A DNA stretch of 36,803 nucleotides, taken from contig SXIR01000220.1 of the NCBI GenBank assembly GCA_005772765.1, positions 1 through 36,803 on the forward strand. Reading direction: 5' to 3'. The notes beneath the pieces were generated by a model. It did not search any database. It saw only the letters and a list, made by a program, of their open reading frames with translations, and was not told the origin of the DNA. The stretch comes from Actinomycetota bacterium. Its GTDB lineage: Bacteria; Actinomycetota; Acidimicrobiia; IMCC26256; PALSA-610. Each line of letters opens with the position of its first letter. Position 1 is the first letter of the stretch. Of the stretch, positions 6,229 to 15,033 are shown in pieces. The position numbers were made by a program, and so were the translations under genes.

Positions 6229-8955
6229 TCAATCGTCCAAGGTCCCGGTGAGGGTGGCGACCACCGATCCATCGAAGAACGCCTGGAGCGCGACGGATTC
6301 GGGCCCTTCGGCGATGCCGTCGACGACCGTGGGGACCTCCACGGTGGCGCTGGTCACGCCGGCAGGAAAACGCACGAACTGGAACGCAAAGGTGGTCGAC
6401 AGCAACTCCGCCGGTGAGGGTTTCGCCGCGCCGACCCATTGCATCCACGCCGCATCGGTGACGTCGTCCGAATCCAACTCGGGACCGACCGCGGGCACCG
6501 AGAACGGCACGAACACCACGGTTTCGGTCGGCTGCGGGGACGAGAGTTCGAGCGCCCACGTCAGCGTGTCTCCTTCGCGACCCGAGGCGGTCGTGGCGAG
6601 CGCAGTGACCGTCGGAGCCAGTTCGTCGTCGACGATTCGCACCGAGCCCACGTAGCGGCCCGTCGTCACGTTGCGACCGGGCGCGAGCGAGACCGAGAAG
6701 AACTGGTCGCCGGTGCGCACGTTGTCGCCGTTCACCGCCAACGGAATGAAGGCCGAGGTGGCTCCGACCGGCACATCGATCCAGCGTCCGACGATGCCCG
6801 TGGGACCGACGGTCTCGGCCCAGAATCTCCCGCCGACACGAGCGAAACCGATGAGCCGCACCGGAACGTCGATCGTCCTCGGCGCGTCGCTTTCGGTGAA
6901 GTCGCGGTCTTGGAAGTGCGCACGGGGCAACCAGGCCGGGTACAACGTCGGCACGTACTGATCGACGACGGCGGCATCGAGCAAGAATGCGTGACCGCGA
7001 CCGGTGCCGTCGACGCCCGCAGCGAGTTCGACATCGATACGAACGATGTGGCGAAGGTCGACGCCGGTCGCGCCGCGCACCTTGAGTCGAGCCGCTTGCG
7101 CCCAGACCTTGGCCGGCAAACCCGAACCGGCCAGACCGCGGAGCTCACCAGACACCGGCAACCATGTGGTGCGACCGCTCGCATCCTTGAGCCGCGCTCG
7201 GAACCAGGTCGCGTCGGCATCGGGGTGGATCGCAACTCGCAGGTCGATGCGATCTGTCCCGCGCAGGTCGATCGGGGTATCGGTGGCGAAGGTCATGCGA
7301 CGCGTTCCGGTCCACGACAGTTCGGCCGCAGTCGCTCGCGGCAGGGTTTGCCCGAACGTCGGCGGGATCCAGTGCGGCGTGCGACTCTCGAAGTCGAATC
7401 CGCACGTCGGTCCGCCGTCGAACGACCAACCTTCGCAGATCGATGCCGACAAACCCGGGCCCGCGGTGAGGCTGCCGACGCGACGCGGCGCGTACAACAA
7501 CGTGCGGTCGCCGCCGAGCGCGGTGACGAGCACGGCGGCCCCCTTCGCGGAGGCTGGCGCGCCGAAGGAGTTGTCGAGTTGATGCAGCATCAGTGGGTCA
7601 CGTTCGAACACGAGCCTCGCAAAGATCGCGAGGTAGGTCGCGCCTGCGGCCTGCTGAGCGCCAGGCGACAATCGGCGGGTGCTCGCAGGCCCGCAGTTCG
7701 GGTCATCCGTCAGACCGGTGAAGTCCCAGTCGTCCGCGGCGGGCGCGACGGCGAGACCCGGCGTCCACTCGGAGTTGAAGAAGTTGTGGTTCGCGCCCAG
7801 CAACAACACCGCCGATCGCAGCGCGTGATCACCCGGCGAGAACAGATCGCGGCCATCGTCGACGTAGAGCTGACCTTGGAGGTCGGAGACGTCGCCGTCG
7901 CAACGCGGGAGCAACACCATCGTGTCGATGGTCGCCGGTACCTGCCGTCCGAACGCGGTGGGACCGATCGGCACGAGACCGATGATGCGCCATGGGTCCG
8001 AGCGACGGCTCTCGATGGCGGCGCGCGCGACGCCTTCACCGCCTCGGCTATGGCCAACGAGCATCACACGGGTCAGGTCGACCCGACCCGTGACCTTGGC
8101 GAACGGAGCACCGCCGGTGGCAGCCCAAGAACTCCACAACGCGAGGTGGTGACGTACCAACGCCGCTCGAGCGGCCGCGCCGCCGTCGGCCGGCGCGAAG
8201 TCCTGCGCGTTGATGCCGTTCGCGGCGATCGACACGGTCACGTATCCCTGGGACGCCAACAGTTGGGTGATCGCGCGATATCCGCGGTAGCTCGGGATCG
8301 GTTGCCACCCGGCCGGACACGGCCAATCACCGCTCACCGCACCGTCCGGCCCGCCCTCGAAGCAGGTGGCGTGACGACCGTGCAACAACATCACGAGCGG
8401 ACGCGCGCCCGGCGCGCCAACGGGCAGGGTCACTTCCGCGGCAACTTCGACGGGTTGTTCGAATCCGCGAATGGGGAGCGGTGCGAGGTCGTAGTCGTAG
8501 CGCGTCGTCGCGTAGGGACCAGGCGCACCGGCGTCGACGGCAAGGTGGCGCGTGTGCGGGCGATCGCGCTCGCGCGCAACGTTGGTGTCGCCACCCGCAG
8601 GCCGATCGACTTCGGCATCCAAACGTAGGTTGCCGCGCCAGAGTTCGAGTTCGCCGAGCACGAACGGCGCGCGCTCGATGCGCGCTTCTGCGGTGGCACC
8701 GACCTCGCGGGCCACCGCAATCACGGCGTCACCGCTGCGCACCTCGAGTCGTTCGCCACCGATCGGCAACGGTTCCGAACCCGTCCATCGCACGACGACA
8801 TCCGCGCCGTCGCGTTCGATCGACCAGACCCCGACGGGCCGCGCACGCGCCGCCTGCGCGTGGCCGGGACTGGTGGTCGAAAGGGCCGCGGCGACGATCG
8901 TCGTCGCCAGCATCGACGCGACCAGTCGCCTGCCCCACTGCTCCAGCCCGCCCAT
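6229..8955 (-). CDS. Large secreted alpha/beta hydrolase (chlorophyllase/PET-hydrolase-like core) with a Calx-beta-like C-terminus
   Basis: The ATG at 8953-8955 follows GAGAGGTGGGCGAC and gives 908 residues. Residues 10-36 form a signal peptide (LVASMLATTIVAAALS...GHAQA). An N-terminal beta domain leads to an alpha/beta hydrolase at about 170-400: LVMLLHGRHATC (oxyanion region), GHSRGG with nucleophile Ser303, RCDGDVSD (acid near 353-355) and GANHNFF (His390). A jelly-roll-like region with RIDLRVAI and LRHIVRIDVEL follows, then from about 740 a Calx-beta-type repeat with SVRIVDDE and GREGDTLTWALELSS. It should act outside the cell on an ester. A Cys-containing CWS-type anchor is not visible. 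The substrate is unknown; polyester or lipid esters are reasonable guesses. Confidence 0.75.
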   Translation of the reverse strand: MGGLEQWGRRLVASMLATTIVAAALSTTSPGHAQAARARPVGVWSIERDGADVVVRWTGSEPLPIGGERLEVRSGDAVIAVAREVGATAEARIERAPFVLGELELWRGNLRLDAEVDRPAGGDTNVARERDRPHTRHLAVDAGAPGPYATTRYDYDLAPLPIRGFEQPVEVAAEVTLPVGAPGARPLVMLLHGRHATCFEGGPDGAVSGDWPCPAGWQPIPSYRGYRAITQLLASQGYVTVSIAANGINAQDFAPADGGAAARAALVRHHLALWSSWAATGGAPFAKVTGRVDLTRVMLVGHSRGGEGVARAAIESRRSDPWRIIGLVPIGPTAFGRQVPATIDTMVLLPRCDGDVSDLQGQLYVDDGRDLFSPGDHALRSAVLLLGANHNFFNSEWTPGLAVAPAADDWDFTGLTDDPNCGPASTRRLSPGAQQAAGATYLAIFARLVFERDPLMLHQLDNSFGAPASAKGAAVLVTALGGDRTLLYAPRRVGSLTAGPGLSASICEGWSFDGGPTCGFDFESRTPHWIPPTFGQTLPRATAAELSWTGTRRMTFATDTPIDLRGTDRIDLRVAIHPDADATWFRARLKDASGRTTWLPVSGELRGLAGSGLPAKVWAQAARLKVRGATGVDLRHIVRIDVELAAGVDGTGRGHAFLLDAAVVDQYVPTLYPAWLPRAHFQDRDFTESDAPRTIDVPVRLIGFARVGGRFWAETVGPTGIVGRWIDVPVGATSAFIPLAVNGDNVRTGDQFFSVSLAPGRNVTTGRYVGSVRIVDDELAPTVTALATTASGREGDTLTWALELSSPQPTETVVFVPFSVPAVGPELDSDDVTDAAWMQWVGAAKPSPAELLSTTFAFQFVRFPAGVTSATVEVPTVVDGIAEGPESVALQAFFDGSVVATLTGTLDD

Positions 8956-9049
8956 GTCGCCCACCTCTCGCCAGCCCACGACGGGCTCGACCCGAATTGT
9001 CACACGTCGCGCGCTCAGAGTGGTGGACTCCGACGATTACGTTGCTCAC

Positions 9050-9667
9050 ATGGCTGGCCGCCCGGTGCACTACCTGACCTCCGAGGCCCGCATCGACAAG
9101 GTCGTCGTGGGCCCGTTCGAGAACAACGCATTCGTCCTGCGATGCCTCCAGTCGGGCGAGGCGGTCCTCATCGATGCCGCCAACGAGCACGAGCTCCTGA
9201 TTCCACTCTCCCAGGCCACCGGCGTACGCAGGGTCCTCACCACCCACGGCCACTGGGACCACATCCAGGCGGTGGTTGCGGCTCGCGACGCCGGCATCGA
9301 CGTCGGGATCGCGGCGGGCGACGCCGACATGATCTCCGGCTACGACTTCGTGATCGACGACGACGACGTCATCGAAGTGGGATCGTTGCGCCTCCGCACG
9401 ATCCACAATCCCGGTCACACGCCCGGCTCGACCTCGTTCCTGCTCGAAGGGCACCCGGTGCTGTTCACCGGCGACACGTTGTTTCCCGGCGGACCGGGCA
9501 ACACCAACGCACACGAGCAGGCGAGCTTCGACACGATCATCAACTCGATCGATCGACGGCTGTTCACACTCGCACCCGACACACTCGTAATGCCGGGACA
9601 CGGCCTCGACACGACGATCGGCACCGAGCGTCCGCACCTCGACGAGTGGGTCCGTCGCGGCTGGTAG
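9050..9667 (+). CDS. Metallo-beta-lactamase-fold hydrolase (glyoxalase II-like)
   Basis: The 205-residue protein carries the dinuclear zinc motif THGHWDH (His66, His68, Asp70, His71), then NPGHTPGS (third His), FTGDTLFPGGPGNT (bridging Asp) and VMPGHG (last His). It is close in size and order to hydroxyacylglutathione-hydrolase-like enzymes of actinobacteria, which hydrolyse thioesters, but a glutathione site is not evident and mycothiol is the likely thiol in this group. The ATG at 9050-9052 is chosen; in-frame GTG codons at 9020 and 9023 would add 9-10 residues. It is divergent from the secreted hydrolase, so the promoters share about 95 bases. Confidence 0.85.
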   Translation: MAGRPVHYLTSEARIDKVVVGPFENNAFVLRCLQSGEAVLIDAANEHELLIPLSQATGVRRVLTTHGHWDHIQAVVAARDAGIDVGIAAGDADMISGYDFVIDDDDVIEVGSLRLRTIHNPGHTPGSTSFLLEGHPVLFTGDTLFPGGPGNTNAHEQASFDTIINSIDRRLFTLAPDTLVMPGHGLDTTIGTERPHLDEWVRRGW

Positions 9668-10010
9668 CGCCCGCGACGCGCTGCGTCCTGCGGCCGCGTC
9701 CGAACCACCTGGTGGTCGCGCCGCCTGCCTGCAATCGAGCGTTCACAGTAATTCGCTTGGTTTCGCGGTCGCGATGGTCGACGATGTCTTGGAGCATCCA
9801 ATGACGACGGCGACCCGCCGTCCGCCGACTGCGAGAGGTGGTGACGACGATGCGAACCGACGAACGCAACCCCCGACCGATCCGAGGCGCCGCATCGGCA
9901 CGTCGCCGCGCGCCGCGTCGGGTCGAGCAGGGCGCCGCGCGCGCCATCGGCCGAGCGTACGAACTCCGAACGCCGCGGCGCGTGAGCACCGACCCCGAGG
10001 GGTCGGACGA
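9668..10010. other. 343-base stretch with no convincing gene
   Basis: The region is GC-rich and arginine-biased in all frames. It holds one weak small ORF (9850-10032) and a hairpin at 9989-10006. I see no tRNA, repeat array or mobile element in it. Confidence 0.5.
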
Positions 10011-10032
10011 TCAGGCGGACAAGACCCGGTAG
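9850..10032 (+). CDS. Possible small arginine-rich protein
   Basis: The ATG at 9850 follows GAGAGGTGGTGACGACG, an acceptable ribosome site, and opens a 60-residue frame beginning MRTDERNPRPIRGAASARRR. It is very basic, contains no hydrophobic core and resembles the composition of non-coding frames in this GC-rich DNA. It runs through the hairpin at 9989-10006 and overlaps the last 22 bases of the opposite beta-propeller gene. It may be spurious. Confidence 0.2.
   Translation: MRTDERNPRPIRGAASARRRAPRRVEQGAARAIGRAYELRTPRRVSTDPEGSDDQADKTR
9989..10006. terminator. Hairpin between convergent genes
   Basis: CCGACCCC-GA-GGGGTCGG is perfectly self-complementary (a 7-bp stem with a four-base loop is the realistic fold). 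It lies 5 bases beyond the stop of the minus-strand propeller gene and some 320 bases after the plus-strand metallo-beta-lactamase gene, so it most likely ends the former. Confidence 0.5.
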
Positions 10033-11390
10033 ATCGCAGCGTTCTGCGTGATGACGAGCAGTTCGTTGTCGGGCGTGACGACGAACGACGTGATGACGCC
10101 GTTGGTCTGTCCCGTCACCGCGAGGCGAACACCTTCGTTGTTCGCGCCGAGCCCGAAGATCGGTCCGCTCATGTCGGCGAAGACGTACGCGCCTTGCAAG
10201 GCGGGAATCGCAGCACCGTGATAGACGAACCCGCCGATCACCGCCGGTCCGATCTCGTCGTGGCGATACTCGAACACCGGGTCGGTGAGCCCTTCGGGAG
10301 CATCGCCCGCAGCGTCATTGGCGCCTTCGCGGAAGTACCAGCCGAAGTTCTGACCAGCAGTTCCAGCCGGAATCTTGTCGATCTCTTCGTAGGTCGACTC
10401 GCCGACGTCACCAATCCAGATATCACCGGTCGGCGGGTCGATCGAGAATCGCCACGGATTGCGCAAACCCTTGGCGTAGATCTCGGGCAGCACCCCTTCG
10501 GTGTCGACGAAGGGGTTGCCCGCCGGAATCGTGTAGCCGTCGCCGTCAGGCTTGGGGAGGACACGCACGATGGCGCCGAGACGCTTCCCCGTGTCTTGGG
10601 CGTCGCGCCCGTTCGACCCGCCACCATCGCCGAGCGCGAGATACAGATTGCGTGAGCTGTCGAAGGCGATCTGACCACCTTTGTGACCCACGCCCGGCTG
10701 CTCTTGCACGAGCACTTCCCGACGCGAACCCGGGTCGGGCGCCCCATCGGCCATCGCGTACGACACGACATGGGTTTGACTGTCGGGGTCGTTGTAGTGC
10801 AGGAACATGCGTCCGTCGCCGGGGTCGAAGGCAATGCCGAGCAACCCGCGCTCTGAGTACCGCTCGAACTTCGTCACGGCGGATGTGAGATCCAGCGAGA
10901 GTTCGGACGCGGTGAGGGCTTCGTCGACCCGAAAGACCTTGCCGTCCTGACTGATGGCGAAGTACGCCTCCTCGTCTGGGTTCCAAACCATCCCGGTCAA
11001 CAACGGGATCTCAATCGTGGGTTCGAGCCGTAGCCCCTGGTTCTCGAACGATGCGAGCGGCGGAGCCGCATGCGCTGGCGGAAGTGGCACGGTTGCCACG
11101 GTCGTCGCCGGATCGTCGGGCGAGTCCGCCGAGGTCGGCGTGCTCCCATCCATCGTCGTCACGGCGACGCTGACGCTCGGGGCGGGTCCCGAACCTGCCT
11201 CCACATCGGTGTCGTCGCCGCGGTCGACGAGCATCGCAACTGCGAGCGCTGCGACCATCACGAGCGCCGTGGCACCGATCAGACGACGTTGCGGTGCAGC
11301 GATCGACCTCGCCGGTCGCGCCAGACGGTCGGGCGCACGACCATCCCGGGCCCCGACAGGTCGGCGCGGCTCCACCACGATGCGCACCAT
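10011..11390 (-). CDS. Membrane-anchored PQQ-dependent sugar (glucose/sorbosone) dehydrogenase-like beta-propeller
   Basis: The ATG at 11388-11390 gives 459 residues. Residues 33-50 (RLIGATALVMVAALAVAMLV) form one membrane anchor with a basic cytoplasmic tail before it. A Thr/Pro/Asp-rich spacer follows. The propeller starts near 105 and shows the GSDH signatures GLLGIAFDPG, GHKGGQIAFD, LYLALGDGGG, YAKGLRNPWRFSIDP, DIWIGDVGE, GQNFGWYFREG and PVIGGFVYHG, with GAYVFADMSG near the end. These proteins oxidise sugars or act as PQQ-binding aldose dehydrogenases, and some related hedgehog-interacting-like propellers have no known activity. The domain would be extracellular. It is divergent from selD with 117 bases between starts. 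No PQQ biosynthesis genes are in the window. Confidence 0.82.
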   Translation of the reverse strand: MVRIVVEPRRPVGARDGRAPDRLARPARSIAAPQRRLIGATALVMVAALAVAMLVDRGDDTDVEAGSGPAPSVSVAVTTMDGSTPTSADSPDDPATTVATVPLPPAHAAPPLASFENQGLRLEPTIEIPLLTGMVWNPDEEAYFAISQDGKVFRVDEALTASELSLDLTSAVTKFERYSERGLLGIAFDPGDGRMFLHYNDPDSQTHVVSYAMADGAPDPGSRREVLVQEQPGVGHKGGQIAFDSSRNLYLALGDGGGSNGRDAQDTGKRLGAIVRVLPKPDGDGYTIPAGNPFVDTEGVLPEIYAKGLRNPWRFSIDPPTGDIWIGDVGESTYEEIDKIPAGTAGQNFGWYFREGANDAAGDAPEGLTDPVFEYRHDEIGPAVIGGFVYHGAAIPALQGAYVFADMSGPIFGLGANNEGVRLAVTGQTNGVITSFVVTPDNELLVITQNAAIYRVLSA

Positions 11391-11496
11391 ATCGCCGGTA
11401 GCGTCAGCCACCGACGCATGCCGGTGCTGGATGCACCGCATCGAACCCGGTGTCCAGCGCAGGTTTCGCCCGCTCCGGCGAACCATCGGGATCCAC

Positions 11497-11507
11497 GAGG
11501 AGGTGAC
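11497..11507 (+). promoter_or_regulatory. selD: Strong ribosome binding site fixing the selD start
   Basis: GAGGAGGTGAC ends directly before the ATG at 11508-11510. It places the start upstream of the in-frame TGA at 11574, so that TGA must be read through to give the full SelD. Confidence 0.8.
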
Positions 11508-12566
11508 ATGCACACACGCGACGAACATCACGACGACGCCCGACGACTGACCGAGTTCAGCCACGGCGCGGGTTGAGCGTGCAAGCTCGCCCCAGGCGAG
11601 TTGACGCACGTGTTGCGTCGTTTGGCTCCTGATCCACATCCCGACCTGCTGGTCGGACCCGACACGGGCGACGATGCCGCAATCTGGCGGCTCGATGCAT
11701 CGCGCGCGCTCGTCTTCACCGCCGACTTCATCACCCCCGTCGTCGACGACGCAGTCGCGTGGGGGCGCATTGCTGCGACCAACTCGGTGAGCGACATCTA
11801 CGCGATGGGCGGACGTCCGCTGCTCGCGCTGAACCTCGTGGGTTGGAACACCGAGTCGCTGTCCACCGACCTGCTCGGCGATGTCCTCGCGGGCGGGCTC
11901 GATGTCGCGCGGCGCGATGGGTTCGTGATCGCGGGCGGGCACACCGTCGACGACCCCGAACCGAAATACGGGCTCGCAGTGATCGGCGAGGTCGACCCGG
12001 AACGAATGTTGACCAACACCGGACTGCGCGATGGCGATGTCCTCGTGCTCACGAAACCGCTTGGCATCGGCATCATCACGACCGCCATCAAACGCGGGGC
12101 GTGTCCGCCCGCGATCGAAGCGGCAGCGATCGCCTCGATGACGCGTTCGAACGCAGCTGCCGCTCGTCTCGCGCTCGCACGCGGAGCGACGGGCGCAACC
12201 GACGTCACCGGCTTCGGCCTCCTCGGGCACCTCGGGCGCATGGCCCTCGAATCCCACGTCGACGTCGAGATCGACACGGGCACCATCCCGATCATCGACG
12301 GCGTTCGCGAACTTGCCGACGCGGGATTCGTCCCCGGCGGTTCCCAGCGCAATCTTGCCGACGTCGAGTCGCGCCTGGACCGCAACGGCGTCGACGAGGC
12401 GATGGTCACGCTGATCGCCGACGCGCAGACCAGCGGCGGACTCGTCATCGGCGTCGATGCCGACGAAGCCGCCGATCTGATCACCGATCTCATGGCGAGC
12501 GGTCACACGGCCGCGATCATCGGGCGCGCCGCGACGGGAACCGGTCGAATCGGCCTCGTACGCTGA
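11508..12566 (+). CDS. selD: Selenide, water dikinase SelD, itself a selenoprotein (in-frame UGA = Sec23)
   Basis: SelD makes selenophosphate from selenide and ATP. Read from ATG 11508 the N-terminus is MHTRDEHHDDARRLTEFSHGAG, then TGA (11574-11576), then ACKLAPGEL. The catalytic motif of the family is SHGxG-C/U-xCK, and E. coli has Cys17 and Lys20; here the catalytic position is the TGA codon, with Cys25 and Lys26 following. Beyond it the whole protein is present: GDDAAIW, TADFITPVVDD, WGRIAATNSVSDIYAMGG, GGHTVDDPEPKYGLAV, KPLGIGI and ATDVTGFGLLGH. Total 352 residues with Sec. A start after the TGA (for example TTG 11601) would drop the active site. A hairpin directly after the UGA fits a bacterial SECIS. 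The gene is followed by egtB after 60 bases. Confidence 0.93.
11574..11611 (+). promoter_or_regulatory. Sec UGA codon and candidate bacterial SECIS hairpin inside selD
   Basis: TGA at 11574-11576 is followed at once by GCGTGC (11577-11582), which pairs with GCACGT at 11606-11611 (one G-U). Inside it CTCGCC (11586-11591) pairs with GGCGAG (11595-11600), extended by A-T and G-T pairs, leaving a small CCA loop about 15 bases after the UGA. Bacterial SECIS elements sit just downstream of the UGA with an apical loop at roughly this distance and recruit SelB. The loop sequence is not a textbook one, so SelB recognition is inferred. Confidence 0.7.
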
Positions 12567-12626
12567 TCGGTCTGGAACACGGCGTCGAGTTCGGATATCG
12601 AGTTCGAGATCTTCAGGGGGACTTCG

Positions 12627-13913
12627 ATGGAGACCGACATCGCGGCTGCACGACGCGACACGATTCGCCGATTCGAACGCGTCCGCTCCACCACCGACGC
12701 CATCACCAGCCGGCTGAGCGACGAGGATCAGGTCCCGCAGTCGAGGCCCGATGCCAGCCCGACCAAGTGGCATCGAGCCCACACCCCATGGTTCTTCGAG
12801 GAGTTCGTGCTCGCACCGCACGATCCCGGGTACCAACGCTGCGACGACCGATACGCATACCTCTTCAACTCGTATTACGAAGCCGTGGGAGCTCGGCACC
12901 CGCGTGCCGAACGCGGTCTGCAAACTCGCCCGACGTGCAACGATGTCGCGGCGTTCCGCGCGCACGTCGATACGGCGATCGTCGGACTGTGTGAGCACAC
13001 CGACGACGAAACCTTCGCAGCCATTGCGACGCTGATCGAACTCGGGTTGCATCACGAGCAACAACATCAAGAACTCGCGTTGATGGACGTGAAACACCTG
13101 TTCTCCCGCAACCCCGGTGGCAATCCGCACTATCGCGAGGGTGGCCCGGTTCGACGCGACCTCGCGACGCCACCGCTTGGTTGGGTCGACATTGCGGGCG
13201 GCCTCGTCGATATCGGCCACGACCCGACGCATGGCTTCGCGTTCGACAACGAGAACCCTCGCCACACCGTCCTCGTCGATCGGTTCCGCATCGCGAACCG
13301 ACTCACCACCGCGGGCGAATACGCCGAATTCATCGCCGACGGTGGCTACGACCGGCCCGAGTTGTGGTTGAGCGACGGATGGTTCACCGCGCAGCGCGAG
13401 CACTGGAGCGCGCCGTTGTATTGGGACCGCAGCGACGAAGGTTGGACCGCGTTGACGTTCGACGGCCGGCGGCCGGTCCTCGACGCCGAACCCGTTGTCC
13501 ACGTCAGCCACTACGAAGCCGACGCGTTCGCTCGATGGGCGGGGGCGCGCCTCGCGACCGAGTTCGAATGGGAGGCCGCGGCCGCCGGGCTGGCAACTGT
13601 CGGCAACCTGCTCGACGACATCGGTACCGACCCGCTGCACCCGTGTCCCGCCGATGTGCACGACCCGGGGTTGCGCCAGATGTTCGGCGACGCGTGGGAG
13701 TGGACCGCCAGCGCCTACCTCCCGTACCCGCGATTCCGGATCGCGCCCGGTGCCGTCGGCGAATACAACGTCAAGTTCATGAGCGGACAAATGGTGTTAC
13801 GCGGCGGCAGCGCGGTGACCCCGACGGGTCACATCCGTTCGACGTACCGAAACTTCTTCGCCCCGCACTGTCGATGGATGTTCAGCGGCATCCGACTGGC
13901 TGGCGATGCGTGA
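12627..13913 (+). CDS. egtB: EgtB-family non-haem iron sulfoxide synthase (ergothioneine; selenoneine synthase SenA is an alternative)
   Basis: The 428-residue protein has the DinB-like helical domain first: [19 protein letters not shown] (His49/His52) and [17 protein letters not shown] (His143 and His147), together the three-His iron site. The FGE-sulfatase (C-type lectin-like) domain spans about 180-428 and ends with [40 protein letters not shown]. EgtB joins hercynine to a cysteine-type thiol through O2 to give a sulfoxide, the step before ergothioneine. The ATG at 12627 follows AGGGGGACTTCG. It is followed directly by EgtD. Its placement after selD is what makes the SenA reading (selenosugar plus hercynine to selenoneine) worth testing; the sequence alone does not separate the two for me. 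Confidence 0.87.
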   Translation: METDIAAARRDTIRRFERVRSTTDAITSRLSDEDQVPQSRPDASPTKWHRAHTPWFFEEFVLAPHDPGYQRCDDRYAYLFNSYYEAVGARHPRAERGLQTRPTCNDVAAFRAHVDTAIVGLCEHTDDETFAAIATLIELGLHHEQQHQELALMDVKHLFSRNPGGNPHYREGGPVRRDLATPPLGWVDIAGGLVDIGHDPTHGFAFDNENPRHTVLVDRFRIANRLTTAGEYAEFIADGGYDRPELWLSDGWFTAQREHWSAPLYWDRSDEGWTALTFDGRRPVLDAEPVVHVSHYEADAFARWAGARLATEFEWEAAAAGLATVGNLLDDIGTDPLHPCPADVHDPGLRQMFGDAWEWTASAYLPYPRFRIAPGAVGEYNVKFMSGQMVLRGGSAVTPTGHIRSTYRNFFAPHCRWMFSGIRLAGDA

Positions 13914-14934
13914 ACCCGATCACTCGAGTCCGACCGGCATGAGCATTAATCAGCCGGTCGTCATCGACATCCATCTCGACCCCGACGACGCGCGTCGAGC
14001 GCTGCGGGCCGACGTCGTCGCTGGTCTCACCGCGACGCCCAAGTGGTTACCACCGAAGTGGTTCTACGACGACCGCGGTTCTGAGCTCTTCGACGAGATC
14101 ACGCGCCTCGACGAGTACTACCCGACCCGCACCGAGCGATCGATTCTCGCGGCGCACGCGTCGGACTTCGCCGCCCTGACCCAGGCCGACACGCTCGTCG
14201 AGCTCGGATCCGGAACGTCGGAGAAGACGCGCATCTTGCTCAACGCGCTTCGCGATGCAGGAACGTTGCGCCGATTCGCCCCCTTCGACGTCAGCGAGCA
14301 GACGCTGCGTGACGCGGCGGTAGCCATCCAACGCGAGTACGACGGCATCGCGGTCCACGCCGTCGTGGGCGATTTCGAACGCCACCTCTCAAGGTTGCCG
14401 CGCGGCGGACGCCGCTGCATCGTGTTCCTCGGCGGCACCATCGGCAACCTCCTTCCCGCCGAACGAGCCGACTTCTTGCGGGCGATCCGCGAGGGACTCG
14501 AGCCGTCCGACTCGTTGCTCCTCGGCACCGATCTGGTCAAGGCCGCCGACCGACTCGAACGCGCCTACGACGACGCCCGCGGCGTCACCGCCGAGTTCAG
14601 TCGCAACGTCTTACACGTCATCAACCGCGAACTCGATGCTGATTTCGAGGTCGAGTCGTTCGACCACATCGCGCGCTTCGAACCCGATCACGAGTGGGTC
14701 GCGATGTATCTGCGATCACGTCGGTCGGCAACCGTGCACGTGCGGGCCCTCGGTCTGACGGTCGAGTTCGCGGCCGGTGAAGAACTCCGCACCGAGACCT
14801 CGGCCAAGTTCCGGCGCGACCGTCTCGCCGACGAACTCGCCGCGGCCGGACTCGAGATCGCGGCGTCGTGGACCGACGCGGCGGACGATTTCGCGGTCAC
14901 CCTCGCCCACCCACGCGCCCACCCACGCGGCTGA
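13906..14934 (+). CDS. egtD: L-histidine N-alpha-methyltransferase EgtD
   Basis: EgtD trimethylates histidine with three SAM to give hercynine, the substrate of EgtB/SenA. The motifs are intact: [49 protein letters not shown] (SAM loop), [11 protein letters not shown] and the C-terminal TEFS..KF region ([13 protein letters not shown]). The ATG at 13906 overlaps the end of egtB by 8 bases and gives 342 residues. An internal ATG at 13939 gives 331 residues, closer to the mycobacterial protein of about 321, and neither has a strong ribosome site. The gene forms a two-gene translational unit with egtB. EgtA, EgtC and EgtE are not seen, so the EgtB may use cysteine directly or the lyase lies elsewhere. 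Confidence 0.92.
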   Translation: MREPDHSSPTGMSINQPVVIDIHLDPDDARRALRADVVAGLTATPKWLPPKWFYDDRGSELFDEITRLDEYYPTRTERSILAAHASDFAALTQADTLVELGSGTSEKTRILLNALRDAGTLRRFAPFDVSEQTLRDAAVAIQREYDGIAVHAVVGDFERHLSRLPRGGRRCIVFLGGTIGNLLPAERADFLRAIREGLEPSDSLLLGTDLVKAADRLERAYDDARGVTAEFSRNVLHVINRELDADFEVESFDHIARFEPDHEWVAMYLRSRRSATVHVRALGLTVEFAAGEELRTETSAKFRRDRLADELAAAGLEIAASWTDAADDFAVTLAHPRAHPRG

Positions 14935-14997
14935 CCGACCGGCGCCACCGGCGCGGAACGCAGCCCGATCGTTCCTCGCGGATTCCGCCCGCTGGAT

Positions 14998-15019
14998 TTC
15001 CACTACGCGGATAGTGGAA
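14998..15019. promoter_or_regulatory. Perfect 8-6-8 palindrome upstream of sufC (candidate repressor site)
   Basis: TTCCACTA (14998-15005) and TAGTGGAA (15012-15019) are exact inverted repeats around CGCGGA, 14 bases before the sufC ATG. The position, straddling the promoter/leader, fits an operator, for example for an Rrf2-family SufR/IscR-type or a Fur-family regulator. The sequence does not match a consensus I can name. TAGTGGAATTAAG next to it could also hold a -10 element. Confidence 0.55.
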
Positions 15020-15033
15020 TTAAGATCCCCGGC

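Noticed and set aside
4982-6655. 557-codon plus-strand frame over the acyl-CoA dehydrogenase
   Set aside because: The minus strand encodes a complete, motif-rich dehydrogenase; the plus frame has no recognisable domain.
6439-8628. 729-codon plus-strand frame over the secreted hydrolase
   Set aside because: It is rich in Arg, His and Gln with no fold; the minus strand has a signal peptide and catalytic triad.
11574-11576. Stop codon or pseudogene in selD
   Set aside because: The TGA is exactly at the catalytic Cys/Sec position, has family sequence on both sides and a hairpin after it, which fits selenocysteine better than a nonsense mutation.
11391-13790. Minus-strand frame continuing the beta-propeller gene across selD and egtB
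   Set aside because: The propeller's membrane anchor fixes the start at 11390; beyond it the plus strand is clearly coding.
14935-14997. Glycosyltransferase SenB expected near a selenoneine cluster
   Set aside because: No frame in the gaps around selD, egtB or egtD encodes one; this weakens the selenoneine reading.
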